From contig JAKSZT010040198.1 in the NCBI GenBank assembly GCA_026826555.1, positions 742,975 through 806,974 on the forward strand: a stretch of 64,000 nucleotides of DNA, written 5' to 3'. Positions 24,620-36,052 of the stretch are shown here, in pieces (position 1 is the first letter of the stretch; each line of letters starts with the position of its first letter). Origin of the DNA: Tolypeutes matacus. Lineage: Eukaryota; Chordata; Mammalia; Cingulata; Chlamyphoridae. The notes under the pieces are model-generated. The model saw nothing but the letters and a program-made list of their open reading frames with translations, had not been told where the DNA came from and searched no databases. The position numbers and the translations under genes were made by a program.

Positions 24620-25460
24620 TCTCAGTTTTTGGTCAATGAAAATTATGACTTTCAAAATACTTTCTACTTTTTTGTTTTGTTTCCATATTTGTATCCCTTT
24701 TGACAGACTATAATATAATTTTATGTAAAACAGGTGAAATATGAAGTCATTAAAACTGTTTGGTTCTCCTTTCCTGGCACAAAACTCATACTAACTGAAA
24801 GTCATAAGTCATAGTTGCTGAGGTATTTCTAGAGTTAAGAGATAAATGGTGTTATGTTCCTCACTTCTAATTCTTATAAGTGGCTGCTGGCTCTGGAAGG
24901 ATAGTGGGGTGTCAGAATTGGTATCTATTTAGAGACAGACACACGGACAAGAGAAAGAAAAGTTGTTTTCAGTTGGTGAACTAATCTTCAAAATTTCTAC
25001 ATTCATTTTTTTAAGGAGGTAGGCGTGACTGAACCTCGTACAGGTGAAGCATGTACTCAAGCACTGAGCTACACCATCTCTACTTTACATTGATTGTTGT
25101 AGACCAAAAATTTACACTGTGGAAGGGGGAATACCTGGGTATTTTAAGGACTATTGGACACATGGTCTGGTTGACATTGATACTACAAAAACAAAACATC
25201 AACATGGCTCACCTGTTAGAGTGGGCTTGTAGAGGTCACCTAATAAATGGGATCCTGGATCAATCTGGCTTACAGTGGCTTTTTTGGTACAGCAGACACA
25301 CCCAATAAAGATTTCCCCAGTTACTTGTTGTACAACTGGGACTGACATGCTGTGCACTTAGGGGGAACCCAACATCAGGTCCGAAGAAATGAGAAATGAG
25401 CTTTGATACTGAGGAAAGCCATGGGGAAGCCTTTGAAAATCTTCCAGATATAGGAAATTA
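24620..25460. repeat. Duplicated block T, copy A
   Basis: This matches 52728-53460, which lies downstream of the receptor pseudogene in copy C. Shared text includes GAAAATTATGACTTTCAAAA at 24638 and 52728, and CACCCAATAA at 25300 and 53290. In copy A it follows block Q directly, implying deletion of R, S and the receptor slot. A small SINE sits inside. Confidence 0.65.
25008..25082 (-). mobile_element. Short tRNA-derived SINE, antisense
   Basis: The reverse strand reads as the A-box and B-box tRNA-like body, with the T run (tail complement) at 25008-25014. It is decayed and truncated. It is absent from the paralogous position in copy C. Confidence 0.6.
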
Positions 25461-26920
25461 AATTAAAAAAACACTATCACACTCTAAGAGAGATTGCCAA
25501 GATTAGTGCCACCCGTAAATAGCTAAAGACTGGTGGTCAACTACAGAAATCAGATGACCCTGGGTAATGACTGCAGAATAACAAAGTTCAACCAATGAGT
25601 ACTTCTGATCACAGCAGCCATACTGGACATAACATCATGGGCAGAAAAAATAAACAAGACTTCAGATAGATGGTAAATGGCCATTGATTTGGCAAGTTCA
25701 TACATGTTTCTTAGGAGCAGTCAAAGAGGGAGTAGTTCAAGAGTCCAAAGCAGAGGTTGCAAGTTTCTTAAGACCTACCCTTAGAAATCTCAGAACATCA
25801 CTTCTGCTTCTTTCCATTTGTCAAAAACATCAGAGTTCCACTTACATTCAAGGAAAAGGAACTCCCATCAAAACTGGGTGGCATGGCTCAATGAGATTAG
25901 CTACAACATGGACTTGTCATAATGACACTTGAACTGAAGACTCATGTTTTTCATTTTCTTTAAAAACATATATGGTTCAATCTTCATGCCAAACACTATT
26001 TTAAGTAACTTACACATATTAACTCATTTAAACATTTTAACAACTCTCATCTTTATGTTATATATGAGTAAATACCACATACCGTTGTAATGTGGCCAAC
26101 ATTTTAAGACCGTAATTGACAAAGATCCACTATAAACCTACACAATGTAGCTGAAGAGTCTTCCACTTAAACAACATATTGTGCTTTTACTCGGTTCTGA
26201 AAAGTTTTCAGCAGTTATCTCCGTGAAAACAGCCTCTCCCTCATTCTCCCTGTTTTCTTCTTCTTAATCCATTTCCTATTGGATGTGATGGGAATCTCTC
26301 AATCTCTTCTCCAATACCACTTAACATCTCTTTCTTATCCTCAACCTGTTGATTGTCCAGTACTACATTTTGATTTTTTTAACCTCCTATCTAATTTCCA
26401 CATTCATATTTTTCTCTTTAGCTTAATTCAATTAGCAATTTGACTAATTCATCAAGATTTTTATTTCAACAACCATGCTGCACTTTCACAAATTTGTCTT
26501 GGTTATTTTTCAAATATGCTTTTTTTCATTAATGCCTTTGTCTTTCTTGTGGTTTCTAATCCTCATTTTATCCCTTTAATTATTTTAACCATTATAGTTG
26601 CTTCCAGATTTTTTTCTATCAAATACTAAAGATTATAGTCTATTGCTATATCTGATCATATAGATTCATGCTGTATTTTTCCCTGACATTTTGCAATATT
26701 TATTGTGCACTAATCTTCAACAGGAATTAATTTTTGTGGAAACCTATTGTAGACTGAATTGTCAAAATATCCTCCCAATGTTATTTTATTTTTGGCTCTT
26801 TTTTGCCATAGTTCAGTGGAATAAAACTATACATGATTATATCAATAGGTATAGGGAAAGAATTTTATAACAATCAAAAAGGTTTTGTAACAATTATATG
26901 AGAGAATTCATGAAAATGAG
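25460..26920. other. No gene or repeat identified
   Basis: AT-rich sequence without a supportable reading frame or RNA gene. 25490-25930 is less AT-rich and reads like an old, decayed repeat, but I cannot name it. The last part, 25930-26920, shows nothing distinctive. Confidence 0.4.
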
Positions 26921-26929
26921 TCAGAACAA

Positions 26930-28860
26930 GTTCCACTTACAAGATGACAGTGTGAGGAATTCTGCAGACCCACTTCCTAACCAAAAAAGTATAACTGAAG
27001 AAAACTATGTAAAAACAAAAACTTATAGTCCCTAGAAATGTTCATAAAGACATACAGCAGGGAAGCGCCTGTGGCTCAATCAGTAGGGCTCCCGTTTACC
27101 ATATGGGAGGCCCCAGGTTCGGTTCCCGGGGCCTCCTGGTGAAGGCAGGCCCGCCCGCACGGAGTGGTTAGCTGACCCAGCGAGCACAAGCAGCAAGGGG
27201 GAGATAAATGAATAAATAAATAAAATCTTAAAAAAAAAAAAGACATACAGCCAATGAAGAAACATTGATTCAAGAACATCTACTAAAACGTGGTAAGAAG
27301 AAGATTGCGTGGCCCACCCCTTTCCATCTCCATCTTCATCCTTGTCTCCTCCCAACTCAACTTGATGGAAGCTCAACCACATATGGGTGTGACCAAGAAG
27401 ACAAGTTCCCTCTTCCCTCAGCTCCGAATCATGCTCCCTTAATTCAACCAGGTTGAGCTCGCCATCAATATCTCTCATTACTTCCATCTCCATCTCCACA
27501 TTGAACAAGCTAAATTCCTGGTGAGTGTGACTTGCAAGGTTGAGAAACCCCTGGTAGAGAACCTCAAGAATACCCTCATTTCAAATGATACCTATTGTAG
27601 AGGTTCTATACCAAGAGAGAATACAAGAGGCTACTGCCCCTTAGAGGGCCTAGAGTAGTGTCTCAGAGTTGGCCCAGGGAGAGGCTATCCAAATGAAAAG
27701 AGAGCTCTGAAGCTTTCCTCAAAGATCTGACTGTTTGAAGGAGAGTGTGTTAGGTTAAAGCCTAAGGGTGTTCTTGAAAACATATGTACTCATAGAAATA
27801 AGCTATGCCATAGGACAGTAAGTTCACCAGAGAAAATTAAGAAATTATACACATAAGGGGAATTCCTTGAGGTCAAAACATCCTCAAAGACTGGTCTCAA
27901 ATACTACCCATTACTGAATTTAATTAGACAACATGCTGAGCAATTTATGACTCCAAGCACTGTAAAAATCATAGAGAAATCATACAGTCTTTAGTGAAAA
28001 CTAATAGGAGAGTTGTATACTAAATGAGTTAGGCAACTTAACAGAAAGGTCAGGGAAAGAGAAAGTCAAAGAGAGCCATGACAAAACCATAAAGCAAGGG
28101 TGACTGTGGGCATACCCAAGCCACCACCCTCAAAGAAGGGACAACAAAGGTTTGACATCTAGGACAAAATAGACTTCACTAAAATATCTTTGCCAATTCA
28201 CAAAACTAATAAATAAGAAAGCAACAAAAATAGCCAGCCCTGGATAGAGAGAAAGAAGGTAAAGGGTCTGCTGAACTGTTACAATACACTGCCTAAAAGT
28301 TCCAGTTTTCAACAAAAAATTGCATGACATGTAAAGAAGCAGGAACATATGACCCAAGCATAGAAAACAAAATAGAAACTGCCTATGAAAGGGAATAGAT
28401 GCCACCTGTTAATAGAGAAAGCTTTCAAAACTACATCAAAAATGTGTTCCAAAAACTTAAACTTTGTTTAAAAAGTAAAAGATTGTGAGAATAATATCCT
28501 ACATAATAGAGACTATTAATAAAGAGGTAAATATTATAAAAAAGGAAACAAATAAATATTATGGATTTGAAAGATGCAGTGGCTGAAATCAAATTTTCAC
28601 CAAAGAAATTCAATAGCAGATTTGAACAAGCAGAAGAAACAATCAGGAAATTTGAAGATAGATCAATTAAGATTAGACAGTCTAATGAAAAGAAAGTGAA
28701 AAGAATGAAAAAAAAAAAAAAAAACCATAGATCTGTGAAACATCATCAAACATACCAACATACATATAATGGGATTCCCAGAAGAAGATAAGAGCAAACA
28801 AGGAGCTGAGAGATTATTTTTTAAATAATGACTGTAAATGTCCCACATTTAATGGAAAAT
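26930..28860 (+). mobile_element. Old L1 (L1M class) 5' end and ORF1 start, sense
   Basis: The copy begins with the L1M-type 5' leader (about 26930). The 5' UTR runs to about 28400, and 28420-28800 encodes the ORF1 N-terminal coiled coil ('SRFEQAEETIRKFEDRSIKI') with stops and an A run at 28709-28724. It ends at about 28860, so the rest of ORF1 and all of ORF2 are missing. A SINE is inserted at 27059. Confidence 0.65.
27059..27238 (+). mobile_element. tRNA-derived SINE with intact promoter boxes
   Basis: The tRNA-like body carries an A box (TGGCTCAATCAG, 27072-27083) and a B box (GGTTCGGTTCC, 27117-27127), then an unrelated body and an AATAAATAAATAAAA tail ending in a pure A run. A perfect 13-base target-site duplication (AAAGACATACAGC) lies at 27046-27058 and 27239-27251. 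The perfect duplication and clean promoter boxes suggest a young insertion, in contrast to the old L1 around it. Confidence 0.9.
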
Positions 28861-28979
28861 CAGTCTTTTTTTTTTTTTTTTTTGAGAGGTCCAAGAGTTC
28901 TCTATGGGTGTAAATGCAAATTCCAAATAAGTTTCACTGAAAAGATGACATTGATCAAAGACGTGGAAGTAGACAGGTT

Positions 28980-29420
28980 TTTAAGGGAGAGGAAGCACTA
29001 GAGTAAAGTGGCAGAGGTTAGGGCATGGCTGCTGGGGATGAAGAAGAGCAAGACTGCTGGAGCTATTTCAGAGTGAAGGACAGGCTAGTCAGAGGACAGT
29101 CGGTTAGGAGGCAGTGGGCATCCAGATTGTGTTTCGCTTTAAAGGCCATTGCAAGAAATGTGGATTTTGCGTGAGGCATTTCTGTGTTTTCAGGAAAGTA
29201 TCATGATCTGTTTTGTATTTTGAAAAGATTACTCTAGCTATTGTGGTGGCAATAGTCTGTAAAAGTGAAAGGTTAGTTCAATTAGGAGACTACTGCAATC
29301 GTTCAGGTGAGAGGAGAGGGAGCCATCATCACTTGTTGTATTCAGGATATTTTAAATGATGAAATAAGAATCATTTCCTGGTGACTCCTACGGGAAGTGT
29401 GAGAAAAAGAAAGAACAATG
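28980..29420 (+). mobile_element. Ancient L1ME4-like fragment, copy A
   Basis: The text matches, as far as I recall the family, the old eutherian L1ME4-type 3' sequence (a 'TGATCTGTTTTGTATTTTGA' stretch near 29205, then the region ending in a purine-rich GAGAAAAAGAAAG). The same fragment occurs at 42330-42840 in copy B, so it predates the duplication. The family name is provisional. Confidence 0.5.
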
Positions 29421-29424
29421 CTTT

Positions 29425-30130
29425 TTTTATGTTTTTATTATTTTTAAAATAATTAGATTATACAAATGTCACATTAAAAAATATAAGGGATTCCCATATG
29501 CTCCACTCCCCACACCTCACACATTTTCCCACAATAAGAACATCCTTCATTTGTGAGGTATATTCATTATAATTGATAAACACATTTTGGAGCATTGTCA
29601 CTAAGCTTGGATTAAAGTTTACATTGTAGTTTACACTCTCTCCCACCCAATTCTGTAGATTATGGCAAGTATCTGTCATTGCAATGTCATTCAGGACAAT
29701 TCCCAAGTCCCAAAAATGCTCCTGTATTACACCTGTTTTTTCCCTCTCCCTGCCTTCAGAACCTCCAGTTGCCACTGCCTCCACATGAATGATGTAATTT
29801 CTTCCACTGCTAGAATCACAATAAGTCTATAGAAGAATACACAAAGTCTACTTCAACCCATAGTTCATTTCCCAATCATGAGGATTCTGGGATGGTGTTG
29901 TCCATTTCACCTCTAATTGAGTGGGGTCTGTGATCTCATAAGGCCAATGGATGGGACTCTCTTGCTTGCAGTTGTAGACTCTCACTTCCTTGGTATGGTA
30001 GTTATCCATCATCACCTCCATGTTAGTTGTCCTGGGTGAGACCAATGAACTGGAGTGTAGGTGTTACAACTCTGTTGAGATTTAGGGCCTAGCTGACATA
30101 TGAGGAGCCCAAAGATTTAAATTAGGAAAT
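29425..30130 (-). mobile_element. L1 3' UTR fragment, antisense
   Basis: The reverse strand matches the last 700 bases of the long L1 3' UTR at 20500-21140 and 38230-38850, including the CCCATATGCTCCACTCCCCA complement near 29493. The T/A-rich start at 29425-29460 is the tail complement. It is a 5'-truncated insertion absent from the same point of copy B (about 42780), so it arrived after the duplication. Confidence 0.85.
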
Positions 30131-30264
30131 ACATCTACCAACTTAAGTACTAATTATAGGTTCAGATAAAAGGACAGAAAAGCCATGTGTAGGGAAACCA
30201 CAACTGAGTCAAATTCTAGAAAAATGCTTTAGAATGAGAGACGCAATTGCCAACCAGGGACTTG

Positions 30265-30790
30265 AAGAAGGGTGTCAGGTTTCCACTACTGCCATAACAG
30301 ATTACCATATACTTGGCTTAAAACAATACATATTTACTATTTTACAGTTCTGACATCTGAAATAAGTCTCCAAAGCCTTAAATCAGTGTTGTGGCTGCTG
30401 TCCTTTCTGAAGGCTCTAGGGGAATAAAAATTTCCTGTTCACTTGGGTTATTGTCCAGTTTCAGATCCTTGTGGTTGTAAAACCAAGGCCCTCATTTTCT
30501 TGCTGCCTATGAACTGAAGCAATCCTTTGCTAGAGGCCTCTGTCCTCCATGTCCAAAGCCAAAAACAGTGGGCTGTGTCCTTGTCGCATTCCATCTCTCT
30601 GACTGCACAGTGACCACTTCTCCACTTTTGAGGACAATTTAGGCCAACACAATAAACCAAGATAATCTCACCATCCCAAGATACATACTCTAATCACACA
30701 TGCACAGATATTTTTTGCCATGTAAGGTGACATATTCACAGGTTCTGGAGATCAGGATGTCATCATCCCTGGAGGCCCATTATTGTTACT
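30265..30790 (-). mobile_element. MLT1-like LTR, antisense, copy A
   Basis: The plus strand reads as the reverse of an MLT1-type MaLR LTR: CTGCCATAACAGATTACCATATACTTGGCTTAAAACAA near the start (quoted here as the type of sequence only at 30284-30320), the 'TTTACAGTTCTGA' stretch, and GTGACATATTCACAGGTTCTGG at about 30727. The same LTR is at 42840-43370 in copy B, so it was present before the duplication. Confidence 0.65.
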
Positions 30791-31061
30791 ACCAAAGGAA
30801 GGTTTTTCATGGAGCACATCTTTCAGGGGAAGGACCAGAATTAATTCTTGGTCAGGTGAAATGATACATCCAAGTAGAGCAAGCAGTTGGCACACAAGAG
30901 TCTGAACTGTGGAGTAAGGTCTGTGCTGGGAGACGGAATCTTTGGAGGAAAAGCAGACAAGGCACAGAGAGGGCAGCATCATGTACAACAAGTTAGAAAA
31001 AGGACCAAGAAGGGAATTTTAATTTTATACTCTCAAATTCATCAGTATTATTAGCACTCTG

Positions 31062-31262
31062 ATGTTTTTTTAGTAGGTACTGGAGATTGAACCCAGGACC
31101 TATACATGGGAAGCAGGTGCTCAACAACTGATCTGTATCTGCTCCCTAGTGAGAGTGGTTTTTTTTTTCATTTGTTTGCTTTTAGGAGGTACCAGGGATT
31201 GAACCTGGGACCTCATACATATAAAGCGGATGCTCAACCACTTGAGCTACATCCTGGTCCGT
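31062..31262 (-). mobile_element. Two antisense tRNA-derived SINEs in tandem
   Basis: Two SINE bodies in the same orientation follow each other at 31062-31150 and 31160-31262. Each starts with a T run on the plus strand and carries the B-box complement (GATTGAACC at 31086-31094 and 31198-31206) and an A-box complement near its end. They lie at the seam between copy A block U and copy B block P. Confidence 0.75.
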
Positions 31263-31263
31263 G

Positions 31264-31838
31264 TTTCCTTCATTTACTTATAAATTCATTTAGGCATCCT
31301 TACTATTTTTCCATATTGATTAAATTAATTACTGGAAATATGGGACACATTATTCAATTATGGGGATTTGGATAGTCAACTGTTTCAATTTATGTTTTTC
31401 ACTTTAGTGGGCATGTAGTTGGGTCACATTGGAACATTTACTTCTATTAAGCACTAATTATAAATTCTCAGTCAGACTGATAGACGGCAAATATATTCTC
31501 CCACTCCTATGTTGACTTTTTATCCCCTTGATTGTGCTTTGATGTATGGAAATTGTTTCAATTTTTTAAAATCCTAAAACTGATCCAAATGAGGTTATTA
31601 AAGGTTTAAGTATTAAAAATGAACAAACCTTTATAAGAAATTAAGATACATAATTACAGGTGGCATTTCACCTCATTAATTTGTTGCTACTTCAAATATA
31701 AACATATTGAATGTATAAAAATTTCTGACTCAATATTAAAAACCAGAATAAATTCAATGGATTTATTCCAGTTTAGGAAAGGGTGCTAAATTTTAAAATT
31801 CCATGAATAGTATCATCATGTGAAAATAAATTCTCTAC
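31264..31838. repeat. Duplicated block P, copy B (left of L1)
   Basis: 31390-31830 matches 22540-22960, 44980-45560 and 62600-63180 (for example TAAGAAATTAAG at about 31635, and CCATGAATAGTATCATCATG at 31801). It is broken exactly by the L1 target-site duplication AAATTCTCTAC at 31828-31838. No gene is seen. Confidence 0.7.
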
Positions 31839-31839
31839 A

Positions 31840-32160
31840 GTCCAATGCTCAAGACACTGCTCAAGATAAAGAAAAAATACTGAAGGCAGCAAGAGAAAAG
31901 AGAGCCATCACATATAAAGGAAGCTCAATGAGATTAAGTGCTGCCATCTCATCTGAAACCATGGAAGCAAGAAGGCAGTGGTATGACATAGTCAAGGTAC
32001 TAAAAGAAAAATATTCCAGCCAAGAATTCTCTATCAAGAAAGCTAGATTTCAAAATATGATGGAGAGTTCAAAATATTCTCATATAAACAGAAATTAAGA
32101 GAGTATGCCAGTAAGAAACTTACCCTTCAAGATATACTAAAGAGAGTTCTACAGAAAAAA
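31840..32160 (+). pseudogene. L1 ORF1 C-terminal fragment
   Basis: The last third of the L1 RNA-binding protein: 'ILKAAREKRAITYKGSSMRL' region, then 'SSETMEARRQWYDIVKVLKE' near 31945-32005. The 5' part was never copied, because the element is truncated here. It then degenerates with frameshifts. Confidence 0.8.
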
Positions 32161-32279
32161 ATAGAGAGAGTTGGAGGAGAGTGTAAGACCAATTAAAAAG
32201 ACAAAAAGAGAAATAAAAACTACATGTGAAATACATAAACCCAAAGAAAATTTGCTAACATAAGTAATTCCTTGAGAGT

Positions 32280-35200
32280 AATAATACTAAATGTTAATGG
32301 GTTAGACTCACCAGTCAAGAAACACATATCGGCAGAATGGGTAAGAAAGTATGACCCATCATATGTTGTCTATAAGAAACCCACCTTAGATGCAGGGATT
32401 CAAGGAGGCTGAAAGTGAATGGCTGGAAAACAATCTTACCAGCAAACAATAACCAAAAAAAGGTGGAAGTAGCTATGTTAATATCAGACAAAATAAACTT
32501 TAAATGCAAAATTATTTTAAGAGACAAAGATAGGCTCTATAGATTAGTGAAAGGGGTAATCTTTCAAGAAGAAAGAACAAGCATAAACATTTATGCACCT
32601 AACAGGGGTGCCTCAAAATACATGAGGCAAACACTGGATAAACTAAGTGGAGACACAGATGCCTCTACAATTATACTGGGGGACTTTAATTATCACCATT
32701 AGACAGAATATCTCGACAGAGAATCAATAAAGAAAGAAAGACTATAATTAATACATTAGAGGATCTGGATCTAATAGACATAAGCAGGACAGTACACCCA
32801 AATATAGCAGGATATATATACAATCGAGTTCATATGGATCATACTCCAAGATAGACCATATGCTAGGCCACAGAAAAAATCTCAATGAATTCAGAAAGAT
32901 TGAGATTATACAAAGTAATTTCTTTGACCACAATGGAATGAAATTGGAAATTAGTAGGAGCCAGAGAACCAGATTAGGCACAAGGATAAGGAAGATAACA
33001 CACTCTTAGACAATAAGTGGGTCAAGGAGGAAATCTCAAAAGAAATCAGAAACTACCTTGAAACTAAGGAAAATGACAACACAACCTATCAAAACATATG
33101 GGATGTAGCAAAAGCTGTACTGAGAGGGAAATTCATAGACATAAATGCATATATCAAAAAAGAAGAAAAAACTAAAATAGAAGACCTAACTGCAAATGTG
33201 GTCTAATTAGAAAAGCAACAATAAACTAACCCCAAATGAAGTAGAAAGAAGGAAATAACAAAGATTAAAACAGAACTAAATGAAATCGAAAATAAGAAAG
33301 CACTGGAAAAAATAAACAAAACCAGAAGCTGGTTCTTGGCAAAGATCAATAAAATTGACAAAACCTTAGCCAGACTAACAAAGAAACAGGAGGGAAGATG
33401 CAAATACACAAAATAAGAAATTAAGAAAGGGATATCACCACTGACCCCACAGAAATAAAGAGTATCATAAGAGGATAGTTTGAAAAATTATATGCCAACA
33501 AGAACAATAATTTAAAGGAAATGGACAAATTCATAGATACTCACAAGCAGCCTACATTGACAATAGAAAAAAATGATGAACTCAACAGACAAGTAAAGGT
33601 GCAAAAGTTTTTACAAGTAAAGAGAGAGAGTCAGTCATCAAAAACCTCCAAACTAAGAAGGCCCAGGAACAGATGGCTTCACAGGTGACTTCTACCAAAC
33701 ATTCCAGAAAGAACTAACACCAATCCTGCTCAAACTCTTCCAAAAAAATAGAAGTAGAAGGAACATTGCCTAATTCATTCTATGATGCCAAAATTACCCT
33801 AATACAAAAGACAAACAAAGATGACACAATAAAGGAATATTACAGACCAATCTTTCTAATGAACCTAGATGCTAAAATCCTCAACAAAATACTTTCTAAT
33901 TGCATTCAACAACATATCAAACGAATTATACACCATGACCAAGTGAATTTCATCCTGGGTATGCAAGGATGGTTCAACATAAGAAAATCAATCAATGTAA
34001 CATACCACATAAACAGATTGAAAGACAAAACTCACATAATCATCTCTATAGATGCAGAAAAGCATTCAACAAAATACAGCACTCTTTCCTCATAAAAAAA
34101 CAGGAATAGAAGGAAACTTTCTGAACATGATAAAGGATATATATGAAAAACCCACAGCTAACATCATCTTCAATGGTGAAATTCTGAAAGCTTTCCCTCT
34201 AAGATCGAGAACAAGACAAGGATGCCCACTATCACTGCTCCTATTTAACATTGTCTTAGAGTTTCTTGCTTGAGCACTGAAGCAAGAAAAAGATATCGAT
34301 GACATCCAAATTGAAAAGGAAGAAGTAAAAATTTCTCTATTTGCAGACGACATGCTCCTATACGTAGAAAGCCCTGAGAAATCTCCAACATAGTTTCTAG
34401 AACTTATAAATGAGTTCAGTAAAATCATAGGCTATATGAACAATGCTCAAAAATCAGTAGCATTTCTGTACACCAATAGCAAGCAATCTGAGGAAGAAAT
34501 CAAGAAAAAAAATACCATTTGCAATAGTAACTAAAAGAATCAAATACCTAAGAATAAATTTAACTGAAGATGTAAAGGACTTATAATACAGAAAACTACA
34601 CAACACTGTTAAAGAAAATTAAAGAAGTCTTCAATAAATAGGAGAATATTCCATGTTCATGGATAGGAAGACTAAATATCATTAAGAAGTCTATCCTACA
34701 ATAACTAATCCACAGATTTAATGCAATCACAATAAAAATTGACACAGTATTTTTTAATGAATTAGAAAAACTAACTACAAAATTTATTTAGAAGGATAAC
34801 AGACCCCAAATCACCAAGGACATATTGTAAAAGATAAATGAAATTGGAGTTATCATACTACCTGACTTTAAAACATACTACAAAGCTACAGTGGTCAAAA
34901 CTGCATGGTATTGGCACAAGGATAGGTATACCAACCAATGGAACCCATTTGAGAGTTCTGATATAGATCCTCACATACACAGTTATCTAATATTCAACAA
35001 GGCCACCAAGCCTGCTCAGTTGGGAGAGAATGGTTAATTCAACAAATGGTGCTTGGAGAACTGGGTATCCATATCCAAAAGAATGAGAGAGGAACACCAT
35101 CTTACACCTTATACAAAAATCAACTCAAGATGGATCAAAGATCTAAATATAAGAGCCAAGACCATAAAGACCTTAGAAGATAATGTAGGGAAGCATCTAA

Positions 35201-36052
35201 AGGGTCTTGTAATAGGAAACGGTTTCATGAACTTCACACCCAAAGCATGAGCAGTGAAAGAAAAAATAGATAAATGGGATCTCCTCAAAATTAAAAATTT
35301 TTGCACCTCAAAGTATGTTATCAGGAAAGTAAAAAGTCAGCCTAATCAATGGGAGAAAATATTTGGCAAACATATCTGATAGGAGACTAATATCTTACAT
35401 ATATAAAGAAATTCTACACCTCGAAAATAAAAAGACAAACACCACATTTAAAAGTTGGACAAGTGACCTGAAAAGACACTTCTCCAAGGAAGTAATACAA
35501 ATGACTAAAAAGCACATGAAAAGATGCTCAACTGGCTATTATGGAAATGCAAATCAAAACTAAAATGAGATATCATCTTACACCCATTAGGATGGTGGCT
35601 ACTGAAATATAGCAGACTATAGAGTTGGAGAGGGTGTGGAGGAATGGGAACCCTCATCCACTGCTGATGGGAATGCAGAATGGTCCAGCCACTGTGGAGG
35701 ACAATTTGGTGGTTCCTCATAAACCTATAGAATTTCCATATGATCCAGTGATTCCACTGCTGGGTATATACCCAAAAGAATTGAAAGCAAAGACACAAAC
35801 AGATATATGCACATCAATGTTCATAGCGGCATTGTTCACTATTGCCAAAAGTTGGAATCAACCAAGGTGCCCATCTACAGATGAATGGATAAACAAAATG
35901 TGGTACATACCTACAATGGAATATTACTCAGCTGTAATAAGGAATAAAGTGCTAACACATGGGATAACATGGATGAATCTTGAAGACCTTATGTTGACTG
36001 AAACAAGCCAGGCATTGAAGGATGGACAGTACATGACCTCACTGATATGAAT
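32280..36052 (+). pseudogene. L1 ORF2 remnant, all domains present but frameshifted
   Basis: ORF2 is the L1 endonuclease and reverse transcriptase. The endonuclease is visible at 32400-33000 ('INIYAPNRGASKYMRQTLDK', 'TIILGDFNYHH'). The reverse transcriptase spans 33700-34500, with '[13 protein letters not shown]' (33790), '[23 protein letters not shown]' split by a stop at 34273, and the catalytic FADD box at about 34340 with both aspartates intact. The C-terminal segment runs to 36050 ('HGITWMNLEDLMLTETSQAL'). At least seven frame changes and several stops make it inactive. Unlike the copy at 16080, no domain is wholly lost. Confidence 0.85.

Noticed and set aside
27059..27135. Possible tRNA gene, given clear A and B boxes
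   Set aside because: It is the head of a SINE with non-tRNA body, A-rich tail and target-site duplication; the same family recurs at 9960, 16244, 25008 and 31062.
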